DNA from: Exilispira sp964581895
Lineage (GTDB): Bacteria; Spirochaetota; JAAYUW01
Length of the DNA: 64,000 bases
Direction of reading: 5' to 3'
Assembly (NCBI GenBank): GCA_964581895.1
Contig: CAZOPR010000001.1
Location: forward strand, 372,001-436,000
The notes beneath the pieces were generated by a model. It ran no database searches. It was not told the DNA's origin and saw only the letters and a program-made list of their open reading frames with translations. The translations under genes were made by a program, and so were the position numbers. Positions 27,210 to 36,799 of the stretch are shown here, in pieces (position 1 is the stretch's first letter; each line of letters begins with the position of its first letter).

Positions 27210-27344
27210 TTTTTATTAAAAAACTTGCAAATATCAAAAATTTGTTATTAATAGATGTAAGTTTGATTTTTGTATAGAAATATTATTATAATTTTTAAGA
27301 AATTTTTGAATTTAATAGTTATAGCAAAATTTAGGGGAAAGCAT

Positions 27345-28448
27345 ATGGACAATAAAAGACTTGATAATGATGAAATTAAATTAAAAGATTTAATTATATC
27401 AATTTTTTCATCTATAATAAATATAGTTAGGAAATATAAAATAATATTTTTAGTAATTTATGTTTTGGTATTGACTCTTTTTATTTATACAGATTATAAA
27501 TTTCAAAAAGCAGAAATAGAACTACCTATACCACAAAAGTATATAAAATTGCCCAATAGCTCAGCTAATAATATTCCTGATGATATGATAAGATTATATA
27601 AAATTTTCCCTAATAAAAAAAATAATACTGAAAATCAAATTGAACTATTAATCAAAACAGAAGGGCCTTTTAGGCAAATTGGTTTTCGATATGTTTATTT
27701 AATTACTTTAAGACCCGATTTTTCAATATCTTATAATTATTTTAATGATTTTAATAATTATTTACGAAGAGATCTTTTTTCACATTATTTATTAAGACGA
27801 TTTAATATAACTTCTCTATTTTTATATCCTTCAGAAATTAAAGGTGTAGTAAAAAGCTATGATCCTAAAGACTTTCCTGTAAATTCTTTAACAATCAAAA
27901 TACTTACTAAAGATTTAATTAGTGAAAACATAAAAAAAAGATTTATAAATTATATTTTATCCTATATTTTTAATAATAGAATTGACAATCTTTTTTATAC
28001 TTTACAAAAGCCTCTTATGATTTCAAGTGATTCTATAATTTTGACTCAGGATTTCGAACAATCGCAAGTTCGTACAGAAATTCTATTATTACTAATACAG
28101 TTGCAAAAGCGAATACAAGCAATTTTTGATTTAAGAAACGATAATTTAGGAGAAAATTATAGATTAATTTATGAATATTTAAGCAGTATAAACACAGAAA
28201 ATAAATTTGAATACTTTAAAATGACTAAAGATATGTTACTAGAATTTATTCATAGAGAATTTTTAAATGCAGGTTCACTTAATATCAATTTTTATTTTCA
28301 AGATATTTGCAAATATGAATCTTTTAGATACACCTTAGTTATTAGAAAAATACTATTATTTATATTAATAGCATTTATAATATCTTTGTTAATTCTTTAC
28401 ATTTTTGATTTTTTTTGTAAAAATTGGAAAGAGATTGTAAAGCAATAA
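27345..28448 (+). CDS. Two-helix membrane protein, possibly Wzz-like chain-length regulator
   Basis: A 367-residue protein with one N-terminal membrane helix (about residues 33-52, IIFLVIYVLVLTLFIYT), a large extracytoplasmic part with coiled-coil-like stretches, and a C-terminal helix (IRKILLFILIAFIISLLILYI). This matches the topology of Wzz/polysaccharide co-polymerases and the position next to Wzx and Wzy fits, but the usual Pro-rich motif before the second helix is not clear. Start at 27345 has AGGGGA six bases upstream; a TTG at 27270 is in frame but lacks a ribosome site. Confidence 0.55.
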   Translation: MDNKRLDNDEIKLKDLIISIFSSIINIVRKYKIIFLVIYVLVLTLFIYTDYKFQKAEIELPIPQKYIKLPNSSANNIPDDMIRLYKIFPNKKNNTENQIELLIKTEGPFRQIGFRYVYLITLRPDFSISYNYFNDFNNYLRRDLFSHYLLRRFNITSLFLYPSEIKGVVKSYDPKDFPVNSLTIKILTKDLISENIKKRFINYILSYIFNNRIDNLFYTLQKPLMISSDSIILTQDFEQSQVRTEILLLLIQLQKRIQAIFDLRNDNLGENYRLIYEYLSSINTENKFEYFKMTKDMLLEFIHREFLNAGSLNINFYFQDICKYESFRYTLVIRKILLFILIAFIISLLILYIFDFFCKNWKEIVKQ

Positions 28449-28458
28449 AGTAAAAAAC

Positions 28459-29760
28459 ATGAATATTATTACAAAAATAAAATCAAAACTTATTAAAAAT
28501 GAGTTTTATTCAAATGTTGTAACTTTAATGAGTGGTTCTATCATTTCCCAAGCAATACCAATTTTAATCAGTCCAATTCTAAGCAGAATTTATACTCCAG
28601 AGGATTTTAGTCTTTTAGCTATATATCTTTCAATAACAAATATATTCAGTGTCATAGCTAGCGGTAGATATGATATTGCTATAATGCTTCCAGATAAAAA
28701 TGAAGATGCAATAAATGTTTTAAGTCTTTCAATATTAATATCTTTTATTTCCACTTTTTTGTTAATTCCTTTTTCATTAATATTTAAAAATAAAATAGCT
28801 TATTTATTAAAAAACGATAATCTGTCCAAATGGTTATTATTTTCCGTTTTTGGTATTTTACTTACAACTATACATCAAAACCTTATATATTGGAATAATA
28901 GGAATAAAAAATTTAAAGTAGTAGCTGTAAATAGGGTTGTTCAAAGTACCGCAAGTGGTTTTTTTCAGGTATTTTTTGGTTTCTTTTTAAAAAAAATATC
29001 TAATGGTTTTATAATTGTTGGACAATTTTTAGGCCAATTTATTGCAGTTTTAAGATTAGTTTTTAATTTTATAAAAAATGATAAAGGGATAATCAAAGAA
29101 ATTTCAATAAAAAAAATAAAAGAAGTGGGAAAAAGATATTCTGAATTTCCCAAAAAAACAACTTTTTCTTCATTATTAAATATTTTCTCAAATAATGGAA
29201 GATACCTTGTTCTTGGTTTTTTTTTAGATAAAAATTCACTTGGAAGTTTATTTTTTACATTACGTATTTTAATGTTGCCTGTTTCTATAATTGGAAATAA
29301 TATTGCAGATGTAGTCTTTCAAAGAGTAAGTGAACTTAAAAACAAAGGTGCTAAAAATAGCACTATTAAAACTCAAATTAATAAAATAATTTTGCAACTT
29401 TCAGTTTTTTTAATCATTCCAGTAATTATATTGGCAATTTTTGGAAAACAGATATTTTCATTTATTTTTGGCTCAAATTATGCTATGGCTGGAACTTATT
29501 CATCAATATTAAGTTTTTCACTTTTTTTTCAATTTGTTTTCTCACCTTTCTGTAAAGTTTTTTTTGCTTTTGAAAAAAATACTATTTATTTAATTTGGGA
29601 AATTTCAAGGATACTTGTTTTTTATATACCAATTTTTATATTAGGGTATTTAAAGGTCCAATCAATTTATATAATTGGATCTATTGCAATAACCATAATT
29701 ATAAATTATCTAATTTTGTTTGTTTTATTACAAAGGATCCTTGATGAAAAAAAAGCTTAA
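28459..29760 (+). CDS. Oligosaccharide flippase (Wzx-like)
   Basis: A 433-residue MATE/Wzx-type membrane protein with about 12 helices. The start LMSGSIISQAIPILISPILS followed by RIYTPEDFSLLAIY and GRYDIAIMLPD is characteristic of the Wzx/RfbX group. It should flip undecaprenyl-linked repeat units to the outer face. The next gene starts within its last codons, using a ribosome site (AAAGGA) inside this gene. Confidence 0.9.
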   Translation: MNIITKIKSKLIKNEFYSNVVTLMSGSIISQAIPILISPILSRIYTPEDFSLLAIYLSITNIFSVIASGRYDIAIMLPDKNEDAINVLSLSILISFISTFLLIPFSLIFKNKIAYLLKNDNLSKWLLFSVFGILLTTIHQNLIYWNNRNKKFKVVAVNRVVQSTASGFFQVFFGFFLKKISNGFIIVGQFLGQFIAVLRLVFNFIKNDKGIIKEISIKKIKEVGKRYSEFPKKTTFSSLLNIFSNNGRYLVLGFFLDKNSLGSLFFTLRILMLPVSIIGNNIADVVFQRVSELKNKGAKNSTIKTQINKIILQLSVFLIIPVIILAIFGKQIFSFIFGSNYAMAGTYSSILSFSLFFQFVFSPFCKVFFAFEKNTIYLIWEISRILVFYIPIFILGYLKVQSIYIIGSIAITIIINYLILFVLLQRILDEKKA

Positions 29761-30970
29761 TTATAAAGAATATTTTCTGGATTTATTTAACCATATTGAA
29801 AAGGAAAGTTATAAAGGAATAGATCCATCTTCAATTAAATATAATGATAGAATTATAAATATAGTTAATAAAATTAAGAAAATTAAATTTAAACCTTTTA
29901 AAAAAGTTTTATTATATTTATTTTTTCAATTTCAATTGTTTTTTAATCCATTAATTGTAAAAAAACTTAATATAAATAAACAATACTTTACAAAAAGCTT
30001 AGCTTTAATTTCCTCAGCATTATCTAATTATGACTTTGATCTTTTCAAAGAAAAAATAGAAAAAATAATAGAAATTATTATTTCTTTAGGAATTGATAAT
30101 AAATTTATATGGGCTCATAATGTAGAATATTACTTTTATGATGATACTAAATTAACAACTTTTACACCTAATTTAATAACCACATATTTTGTGGCAAATA
30201 CATTTTTTGAGATTTATCATATAAGTAATGATCAAAAATATCTAGATATCTTTAATAAAATAGTTACATCTATGTTATCAGTTTTCCCTTATGATAAATA
30301 TTCCGAAAATTCAATTTGCTTTATGTATACTCCTAATTCAAATTATCATGTGCATAATGCAAACATATTATTTGCAGAAATATTAGTAAAGTATACTTAT
30401 TTAAACAAAAATGAAAATAATTCTGATATATTAGAACTAGTTAATAAAGCTTTAAATTATTCACTAAATGATTTTGATAATACCAATACTTTTCCTTACG
30501 CAGGGCCTCCTACAAGAAATTTATCAGTTGATAATTATCACTTAGGATATGTTTTACGAGCATTAAATAATATAATTAAATATGGAAATAACTATTTTGA
30601 TAATTTGAAATTAAAAAAATATTTATCAAAAGGAATAGATTTATATTTAAAATATTTTACTGGTAATTTTATATATAAATTTAAAAAAAATATTTTTTTA
30701 TCTACTATTGAAAGTCATTCTCTTGCTGAAGCTTATTTATTTTATACTGAGTTTAATGAATATCTTGATGATAAGGCAAAAAAAAGAGTATTGTGTATTT
30801 TGGAAAAAACTTTTATTAAATTGTGGGATTCAAAAGATAAATATTTTTATAATAATATTAAAATTTTATTTGGTTTTCATTTTTTTGATAAAACCGATAT
30901 GATTAGATGGAGTAATAGCTGGATGTTATACGCAATATCTAAATTTATTAAATCTGGATTAGGAAAGTGA
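29744..30970 (+). CDS. Predicted alpha/alpha-toroid polysaccharide-modifying protein (VpsJ-like)
   Basis: A 408-residue protein of alternating helices with conserved-looking motifs NYHVHNANILFAEIL, SVDNYHLGYVLRALN, ESHSLAEAYLFYTE and IRWSNSWMLYAI. This pattern resembles VpsJ-like proteins and related six-hairpin/toroid carbohydrate enzymes found in exopolysaccharide loci. Some members have been linked to uronic-acid C5-epimerase or lyase-type folds, but activity cannot be assigned. The ATG at 29744 has AAAGGA six bases upstream; a TTG at 29720 is less likely. It overlaps wzx by 17 nt and is 1 nt from the next gene. Confidence 0.6.
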   Translation: MKKKLNYKEYFLDLFNHIEKESYKGIDPSSIKYNDRIINIVNKIKKIKFKPFKKVLLYLFFQFQLFFNPLIVKKLNINKQYFTKSLALISSALSNYDFDLFKEKIEKIIEIIISLGIDNKFIWAHNVEYYFYDDTKLTTFTPNLITTYFVANTFFEIYHISNDQKYLDIFNKIVTSMLSVFPYDKYSENSICFMYTPNSNYHVHNANILFAEILVKYTYLNKNENNSDILELVNKALNYSLNDFDNTNTFPYAGPPTRNLSVDNYHLGYVLRALNNIIKYGNNYFDNLKLKKYLSKGIDLYLKYFTGNFIYKFKKNIFLSTIESHSLAEAYLFYTEFNEYLDDKAKKRVLCILEKTFIKLWDSKDKYFYNNIKILFGFHFFDKTDMIRWSNSWMLYAISKFIKSGLGK

Positions 30971-30971
30971 A

Positions 30972-32297
30972 TTGAATTTATCAAAAAACATATATTTAAA
31001 ATTTATTTATTTAACTTTAATATTTTTTTGGTCTACTGCTATTTTTGAGATAGGAACTCCATTTTTTATAAGAATTTTTGGTATTTCCTTATCAAATATT
31101 TCATTTTCTCTTTTTTTAATATGTCTTGTATTGTTTGCCTTTTCAGGATATAGTTTTAATAAAAGAATTAATAATAGATTTTTAATATTAATATTTTTGA
31201 TAATTTTATATTTAATTTACTCTTTAATAGGTTCATTCTATAGTCCACAAAAAAACCAAGGTCTAAAAGAAACAATAATATTATTTTATTATCTATTTAC
31301 ATTATTTTTATCAATTATTTCTTTAAATTTACTTGATTATTATTATAAAATAAAATTATTTTATAATATTGGTATATTAAGTTATATTACACTGCTCTTA
31401 ATGACTATTTTACAGTTTTTTGATATAGCAATTTTTAATGAAAACATATTAAAAAATAATATAAAATACTTTTCTGCATTTTCAGACTACAATATCTTTA
31501 TGCTATCTTTATTAACAAGTATTTTTATTATTTTATCAAATATTAAAAAGGATAAATCTTTTTTATCATTTTATATTTTTAACATAATAATTATTTTTCT
31601 TTTTGGTTTTTTATCTGGTTCTAGAAGATCTATGATTTATCTATTATTTTATATTCTGGTTTTCAGTAAATTCACAAAAATAAAACAAAAAAAAGTTGTT
31701 TTGGCTTTATTTTTAGCTACATTATCTATTTTCATAATATTAATAGTATTTATTGATTTTAATATAATAATAAAAACAAATCCAGAAAAGGCTTCTAACG
31801 CTTACTTTAGCAAAATCAACAGAATACTTTCTTCTTATTCAGGTGAAAGAGAAATATATTCAGAGAGATTTGATAGATGGAATAAAGCAATGAATGTAAT
31901 CAAAAAATTTAGTTTTTGCCAAATAATTATAGGATTAGGAACTAGATCTTACTATTCTTTAGAAGAATTTATAAGACCAGGTGGAAGCCATGATTACCCA
32001 CATAATTTTATATTAAGTGCATTTATTGAAGGTGGTATTATTAAAACAATTTTAGTTTTGATAATATCTCTCTATCCTTTAAGTTTTTTAATTAAAAAAA
32101 CTAAAATTAAAGATGAAAAAAAACGAATTTCAGTTTTACTATTATATAGCATATGGTTAATACAGGTTTTTATTAGTGGTGATGAATTTTTTAATTCAAA
32201 ACAAATTTTTCTTATTTATTTTATGATAAATACATATTTAAATATTAATAATAAAAAGGAATTAGATGAAAAAAATTGCATTAATAGTATTAAATAA
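30972..32297 (+). CDS. O-antigen polymerase/ligase-like membrane protein (Wzy or WaaL)
   Basis: A 441-residue polytopic protein with about 11 helices. The large loop late in the protein contains ERFDRWNKAM and GLGTRSYYS followed by GGSHDYPHNFILSAFIEGG, the Wzy_C/WaaL pattern with the PHN motif before a helix. Start is TTG at 30972 with AGGAAAGTGA just upstream; no other start is available near the first helix. A second protein of this class is encoded at 43154, so one may polymerise and the other ligate, or each serves a different chain. Confidence 0.82.
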   Translation: MNLSKNIYLKFIYLTLIFFWSTAIFEIGTPFFIRIFGISLSNISFSLFLICLVLFAFSGYSFNKRINNRFLILIFLIILYLIYSLIGSFYSPQKNQGLKETIILFYYLFTLFLSIISLNLLDYYYKIKLFYNIGILSYITLLLMTILQFFDIAIFNENILKNNIKYFSAFSDYNIFMLSLLTSIFIILSNIKKDKSFLSFYIFNIIIIFLFGFLSGSRRSMIYLLFYILVFSKFTKIKQKKVVLALFLATLSIFIILIVFIDFNIIIKTNPEKASNAYFSKINRILSSYSGEREIYSERFDRWNKAMNVIKKFSFCQIIIGLGTRSYYSLEEFIRPGGSHDYPHNFILSAFIEGGIIKTILVLIISLYPLSFLIKKTKIKDEKKRISVLLLYSIWLIQVFISGDEFFNSKQIFLIYFMINTYLNINNKKELDEKNCINSIK

Positions 32298-33411
32298 CTT
32301 TGTAAATGATATAAGAGTCTATAAAGAATGCAAAAGCTTACAAAAAGCCGGATACGATTCTATTGTGGTTGCTTTACATGAAGATGGTTTACAAGAACAT
32401 GAAAATATGAATGGAGTGGAAGTCCATAGAATAAGACTTAAAACTAGAAAATGGCTAAAGTATAAACCAATACAATTTATAAAATATATAGAGTTTATAT
32501 TTAGATTTGTTAACAAATATAAGTCTTTTGATGTATTTCATTGCAATGATTTAAATGCTTTACCTATTGGTGTAATTATTAAAAAATATTTTAATAAAAA
32601 TGCTAAAGTTGTTTATGATGCTCATGAATATGAAATAGAAAGAAATGGTATTTCAAAAATAGAAAAGAAGATTAGCAAAATTTTAGAAAAATATTTGCTT
32701 AAATACACTGATTCAGTCATAACTGTCAGTGATAGTATAGCCAATGAGTATTCTAAAATATACAAAATAAAAAAACCAACAGTGATTTATAATGTACCAT
32801 ACTATGTAAAGATAGAAAAAAAAGATATTTTTAGAGAGAAATTTAATATTCATAAAAATCAAAAAATTTTTTTATATCAAGGAGGACTATCAAAAGGACG
32901 TGGCATAGAAGTAATAATTGATTCTTTTTGTAAAATATTTGAATCGGAGGATAAATATTATAATATGCCTGTTGTGATTTTTTTAGGTAGTGGTTCTTTA
33001 GTAAATAAAATATTACAAAAATCTAAAATATACAATAATATTTTTTTTCATGAAGCTGTAAAAAATGAGGTTTTATTAGATTATACAAGCAGTGCAGATT
33101 GTGGGATATGTTTATATGAAAATAATTGCTTAAATCATAATTTTGCTTTACCAAATAAAATATTTGAATATTTAATGGCAGAAATTCCTTTTATTACATC
33201 TAACACATTTGAAATTAGTAAATTATTACAGGAATATAATGTAGGTTTAATATGCAATGAAAATAAATCAGAAGAATTAATTGAAAAGATTAATTTGTTT
33301 ATGAAACTAAAACCTGATTACTTTCATAATGAAATAATAAAAATCAAAAATAAGTATAATTGGGAAAAACAAGAAAACTTACTGATAAATATCTATAAGG
33401 ATTTAAAATGA
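32266..33411 (+). CDS. Glycosyltransferase family 4
   Basis: A 381-residue GT-B enzyme. The N-terminal half has NNFVNDIRVYKECKSLQKAGY and FHCNDLNALPIG and VYDAHEYE, typical of GT4 enzymes of surface polysaccharide loci; the C-terminal half has YQGGLSKGRGIEVIIDSF, the sugar-nucleotide site SADCGICLYE and LPNKIFEYLMAEIPFI. It overlaps the preceding polymerase gene by 32 nt with an AAGGAA ribosome site inside that gene. Sugar specificity unknown. Confidence 0.9.
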   Translation: MKKIALIVLNNFVNDIRVYKECKSLQKAGYDSIVVALHEDGLQEHENMNGVEVHRIRLKTRKWLKYKPIQFIKYIEFIFRFVNKYKSFDVFHCNDLNALPIGVIIKKYFNKNAKVVYDAHEYEIERNGISKIEKKISKILEKYLLKYTDSVITVSDSIANEYSKIYKIKKPTVIYNVPYYVKIEKKDIFREKFNIHKNQKIFLYQGGLSKGRGIEVIIDSFCKIFESEDKYYNMPVVIFLGSGSLVNKILQKSKIYNNIFFHEAVKNEVLLDYTSSADCGICLYENNCLNHNFALPNKIFEYLMAEIPFITSNTFEISKLLQEYNVGLICNENKSEELIEKINLFMKLKPDYFHNEIIKIKNKYNWEKQENLLINIYKDLK

Positions 33412-34514
33412 TTAATAAAGTTTGTCATCTTACATCTGTTCATCATAGATATGACACAAGGATTTTTATAAAAGAATGTAAGACACTATCAAAGGTAGGA
33501 TTTGATGTAAATCTAATTGTTGCTGATGCTAAAGGGGATGAAACTGTAGATAATATAAAAATATATGATATTGGAAAACCTAAAAATAGAATAGAGAGAA
33601 TATTAAAAACAACAAAAAAGGTTTTTAAAAAAGCTTTAGAAGTGAATGCTGAGATATATCATTTCCATGATCCAGAACTTATTCCTATAGGAATGAAACT
33701 AAAAAAATTTGGCAAAAAAGTTATTTATGACGTTCATGAAGATTTACCAAGACAAATATTAAATAAACATTATCTTAATAAAATTATTCGATTAATTATT
33801 TCGCATATTATTGAAATTTATGAAAACTATTCTATTACAAAATTTGATTATATTATAACTGCAACACCTTATATAAAAAGAAGGTTTGTTAAGATAAATC
33901 CAAATACTATTGATATCAATAATTACCCAATTCTTGATGAATTGTATAGTACCAAGTTGGAAATGAAAAAGGATAATAATATTTGTTACATCGGCGGAAT
34001 TACAAGAGTTAGAGGTATAATAGAGTTGATTAATGCAATAGAAAATATCGATGTAACTTTGCATTTGGCTGGGGAATTTGAAAGCGAAGAATTAAAAAAA
34101 GAGGTTGAAAATTTAAATGAATGGAAAAAAGTGAAATATTATGGTTTTGTCAATAGAGAAAAAATAAAAGAAATACTTTCAATTTGTAAGCTAGGTATTG
34201 TAACTTTATTTCCAGTAAAAAACTACTTAGTTGCATTACCAGTAAAACTTTTCGAATATATGTCAGCTTCGCTTCCAGTAATAGCTTCAAATTTTCCATT
34301 ATGGAGAGAAATAGTTGAAGGAAACAATTGTGGTATTTGTGTGGATCCTAGAAATATAAATGAAATATCAAAAGCTATAGAATATTTAATAAATAATCCA
34401 CAGGAAGCAAAAAAAATGGGAGAAAATGGGAAAACAGCAGTCTTAGAAAAATATAATTGGGAAAAGGAAGAAAAAAAGCTTTTTAATGTATATGAAATAG
34501 TATTAAATAAATAG
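33408..34514 (+). CDS. Glycosyltransferase family 4
   Basis: A 368-residue GT-B glycosyltransferase. Recognisable pieces: TSVHHRYDTRIFIKECKTL, YHFHDPELIPIGMKL, VIYDVHEDLPRQI, YIGGITRVRGIIELINAI, and the donor site LPVKLFEYMSASLPVIASN ending in NNCGICVDPRN. Start overlaps the previous stop (ATGA), so translation is coupled. Donor and acceptor are unknown. Confidence 0.92.
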   Translation: MINKVCHLTSVHHRYDTRIFIKECKTLSKVGFDVNLIVADAKGDETVDNIKIYDIGKPKNRIERILKTTKKVFKKALEVNAEIYHFHDPELIPIGMKLKKFGKKVIYDVHEDLPRQILNKHYLNKIIRLIISHIIEIYENYSITKFDYIITATPYIKRRFVKINPNTIDINNYPILDELYSTKLEMKKDNNICYIGGITRVRGIIELINAIENIDVTLHLAGEFESEELKKEVENLNEWKKVKYYGFVNREKIKEILSICKLGIVTLFPVKNYLVALPVKLFEYMSASLPVIASNFPLWREIVEGNNCGICVDPRNINEISKAIEYLINNPQEAKKMGENGKTAVLEKYNWEKEEKKLFNVYEIVLNK

Positions 34515-34529
34515 GTAATAATAGTTAAT

Positions 34530-35768
34530 ATGGGAAAAAATATTTGGATATTTAATCATTATGCAAGACCTAATATATATCCAGGTGGAACAAGACACTA
34601 TGATATTTCAAAATATTTAGTAAGAAATGGATATAAAGTTACTATTTTTGCATCTTCATTTTTACATGGAAAAGACTTAAATATTTTAAGCAACAATGAA
34701 AAATTTAAAATAGAATTTTATGAAGGAGTTAGATTCTTTTGGGTTAATACAAAACCTATATATGTAGGTAATGGGATTAAAAGATTTTTAAATATGCTGT
34801 CCTATTTTATGCTTGTTTTAAGATATAATAAAGTTTTAAAGGAAAAACCTGATGTCATTATAGGCTCATCTGTTCATCTTTTTGCATGTTTAGCTGGAGT
34901 AATTTTAAGTAGAAAATACAAATCAATTTTAATAACGGAAATTAGGGATATATGGCCACAATCTTTAGTAGAAATAGGGTCTATCAGTCAATTTCATCCG
35001 GTTGTTTTATTTTTTTCTATTTTAGAAAAGTATATTTATTCTAAATCAAATTATATTATTACTTTGCTAGAAAATTCAATAAACTATTTTATTAATAAAG
35101 GCTTAAAACCAGACCAGGTCTGCTATATCCCAAATGGTGTAGATATTGAGGAATATATTTATAATAAAGACAATTTTAAATTTAACATTGAATTTGATAA
35201 AAATAAGATAAATTTCTGTTATTGTGGAGCCCATGGTAAAGCAAATGCTTTAGATAATATTCTAAAAGCATGTAGTTTACTTAATTCAAATGGCTTTAGT
35301 GATAAATATAATTTTAATTTTGTTGGAGATGGTCCTGAAAAAGAAAAGATAGTTGAGCTATCTAAAAATCTTAAATTAGATAATATAAAATTTTTTAATC
35401 CCGTTCCAAAGAAATATATACCATCCATTTTACAAGATATGGATATACTTGTTTTTAATCTTATGAAACTATCTGTATTAAATAATGGATTAAGTCCAAA
35501 TAAATTGTTTGATTATATGTGTTCTGGCAGATTTATAATATCTGCTTGTAATGAAAAGGTTGATTTAGTAAAAAAAGCAAATTGTGGATTTAATGTCGAG
35601 CCTGAAAATCCAGAAAAGTTAGCAAAGGCGATGCAAAAAGCTATTGAATCAAGTTCAGAAGAAAGAGATAAAATCGGTTATAATGGTTTTCAATATGTAA
35701 AAAGATATCATGATATTGCATTGTTAAGCAAAAAGCTTATAGAGTTAATTGAAAAAGCTAATTTTTGA
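34530..35768 (+). CDS. Glycosyltransferase family 4 (WbuB-like)
   Basis: A 412-residue GT4 enzyme of the WbuB-type group, often an N-acetyl-fucosaminyl or related aminosugar transferase. NHYARPNIYPGGTRHYDISK, TEIRDIWPQSLVEIGSIS, IPNGVDIEEY and the donor segment SPNKLFDYMCSGRFII are present. It begins 15 nt after the preceding glycosyltransferase. The 4,6-dehydratase encoded at 45324 could supply a 6-deoxy-aminosugar donor, but that link is inference. Confidence 0.9.
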   Translation: MGKNIWIFNHYARPNIYPGGTRHYDISKYLVRNGYKVTIFASSFLHGKDLNILSNNEKFKIEFYEGVRFFWVNTKPIYVGNGIKRFLNMLSYFMLVLRYNKVLKEKPDVIIGSSVHLFACLAGVILSRKYKSILITEIRDIWPQSLVEIGSISQFHPVVLFFSILEKYIYSKSNYIITLLENSINYFINKGLKPDQVCYIPNGVDIEEYIYNKDNFKFNIEFDKNKINFCYCGAHGKANALDNILKACSLLNSNGFSDKYNFNFVGDGPEKEKIVELSKNLKLDNIKFFNPVPKKYIPSILQDMDILVFNLMKLSVLNNGLSPNKLFDYMCSGRFIISACNEKVDLVKKANCGFNVEPENPEKLAKAMQKAIESSSEERDKIGYNGFQYVKRYHDIALLSKKLIELIEKANF

Positions 35769-35785
35769 GATAAAATATTTGAGTT

Positions 35786-35802
35786 TAAATCAATTTGATT
35801 TA
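35786..35802. promoter_or_regulatory. 17-bp palindrome upstream of the ABC importer genes
   Basis: TAAATCAA-T-TTGATTTA is a perfect inverted repeat with a one-base centre, located 32 bases before the ATG of the substrate-binding protein. The core ATCAATTTGAT also appears in the repeat array at 52.8 kb, so it may be a common motif of this genome. It could be an operator for a dimeric regulator; in such AT-rich DNA chance is a real alternative. Confidence 0.35.
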
Positions 35803-35833
35803 TTATCTAATTATAGATTAAAAGGGGTGAATT

Positions 35834-36799
35834 ATGAAAAAAATAAGTATTTTATTTTTGTTCTTGCTTATCATTGTTGTTCTTTTTTCATGTAATAAAG
35901 ATAAAACTGAGCAAGTTATAAGGTATGGCGGGCAACTCTATCCTGAAGAATTTTTAATGAAAGGTTATGATTTTTTTTCTCAGTTTGGAATAAAAGTTGA
36001 ACACATTTTATTTAGTTCTGGAACAGAAAACAACGAAGCTTTAATTTCAGGAAGTATAGATGTTAATATAGGTTCGGATTCGAAATCAATAGCACTATTT
36101 AATGCTATGGGCGATCAAGCTCTTATAATTGCAATTGTACAAAGAGGGAATAGGTATTCTACATTAGTCAGAAAAGATTCTCCATATAAAAGTTGGTATG
36201 ATTTAAAAGGCAAGAAGGTTGGAACAAGATTTGGAACCGGAGCTGAATTTGTTTTAAGAAAATACTTTGATACATTACCTGATTTATCTTGGGAAGATTT
36301 TCAATGGGTAAATATTAAGACTGAAGATATGATCGCTGCTTTAGCAAATAAACATATAGAGGCTTTTACAGTATGGTCACCCACAGGTGAAGTTTGTGAA
36401 GATCAAGGCATAGGAAGAGTCATTAAATTTTATGGTGATATTGCTTTAACCCCAGTAATGATGCATACAACAAGAAATTTCTTTGAAAAAAATAAAAAAT
36501 TACTTATTAAATTTTTAGCAGCTCATTTGTTAAAAGTAAAAATGATTCAGGAAAATATAGAAGAAGCAGCGAAATATGCATCAGATGCTTCATCAAAATA
36601 TAATTTTTTAATTTCACCAAATGCATATAAACTTATTTTTCAAAGAATTGATTTTAGCCTTGATTTTGATCAGAAGATAATTGATGAAATTACCGAAACT
36701 GCAAAATTTCTTTATGATCAAGGGCAAATCAAATCTATTCCGAAAATTTATTGGGATAACTCATTGATTCAGGAGGCTATGAAATTAATCAAAAAATAG
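35834..36799 (+). CDS. ABC transporter substrate-binding lipoprotein (NMT1/SsuA/TauA family)
   Basis: A 321-residue periplasmic-binding lipoprotein. The signal sequence ends in a lipobox (VVLFSC). The mature part shows the NMT1/THI5/SsuA pattern: EALISGSIDVNIGSDSKS, DLKGKKVGTRFGTG, MIAALANKHIEAFTVWSP. Family members bind sulfonates, taurine, thiamine precursors or similar small molecules; the ligand is not predictable. It heads a block with two permeases and an ATPase. AAAGGGGTGA precedes the ATG. Unexpected inside a polysaccharide locus. Confidence 0.9.
   Translation: MKKISILFLFLLIIVVLFSCNKDKTEQVIRYGGQLYPEEFLMKGYDFFSQFGIKVEHILFSSGTENNEALISGSIDVNIGSDSKSIALFNAMGDQALIIAIVQRGNRYSTLVRKDSPYKSWYDLKGKKVGTRFGTGAEFVLRKYFDTLPDLSWEDFQWVNIKTEDMIAALANKHIEAFTVWSPTGEVCEDQGIGRVIKFYGDIALTPVMMHTTRNFFEKNKKLLIKFLAAHLLKVKMIQENIEEAAKYASDASSKYNFLISPNAYKLIFQRIDFSLDFDQKIIDEITETAKFLYDQGQIKSIPKIYWDNSLIQEAMKLIKK
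36771..36776 (+). promoter_or_regulatory. Consensus Shine-Dalgarno AGGAGG with no AUG at proper spacing
   Basis: AGGAGG lies inside the 3' end of the binding-protein gene. The ATG two bases after it is part of that gene's own frame and leads to its stop six codons later. At the normal 7-nt spacing stands ATT (36784), in frame with the permease. This site decides the start of the permease gene. Confidence 0.6.

Noticed and set aside
27270..27344. Upstream TTG start for the Wzz-like gene
   Set aside because: No ribosome site; AGGGGA is correctly placed for the ATG at 27345.
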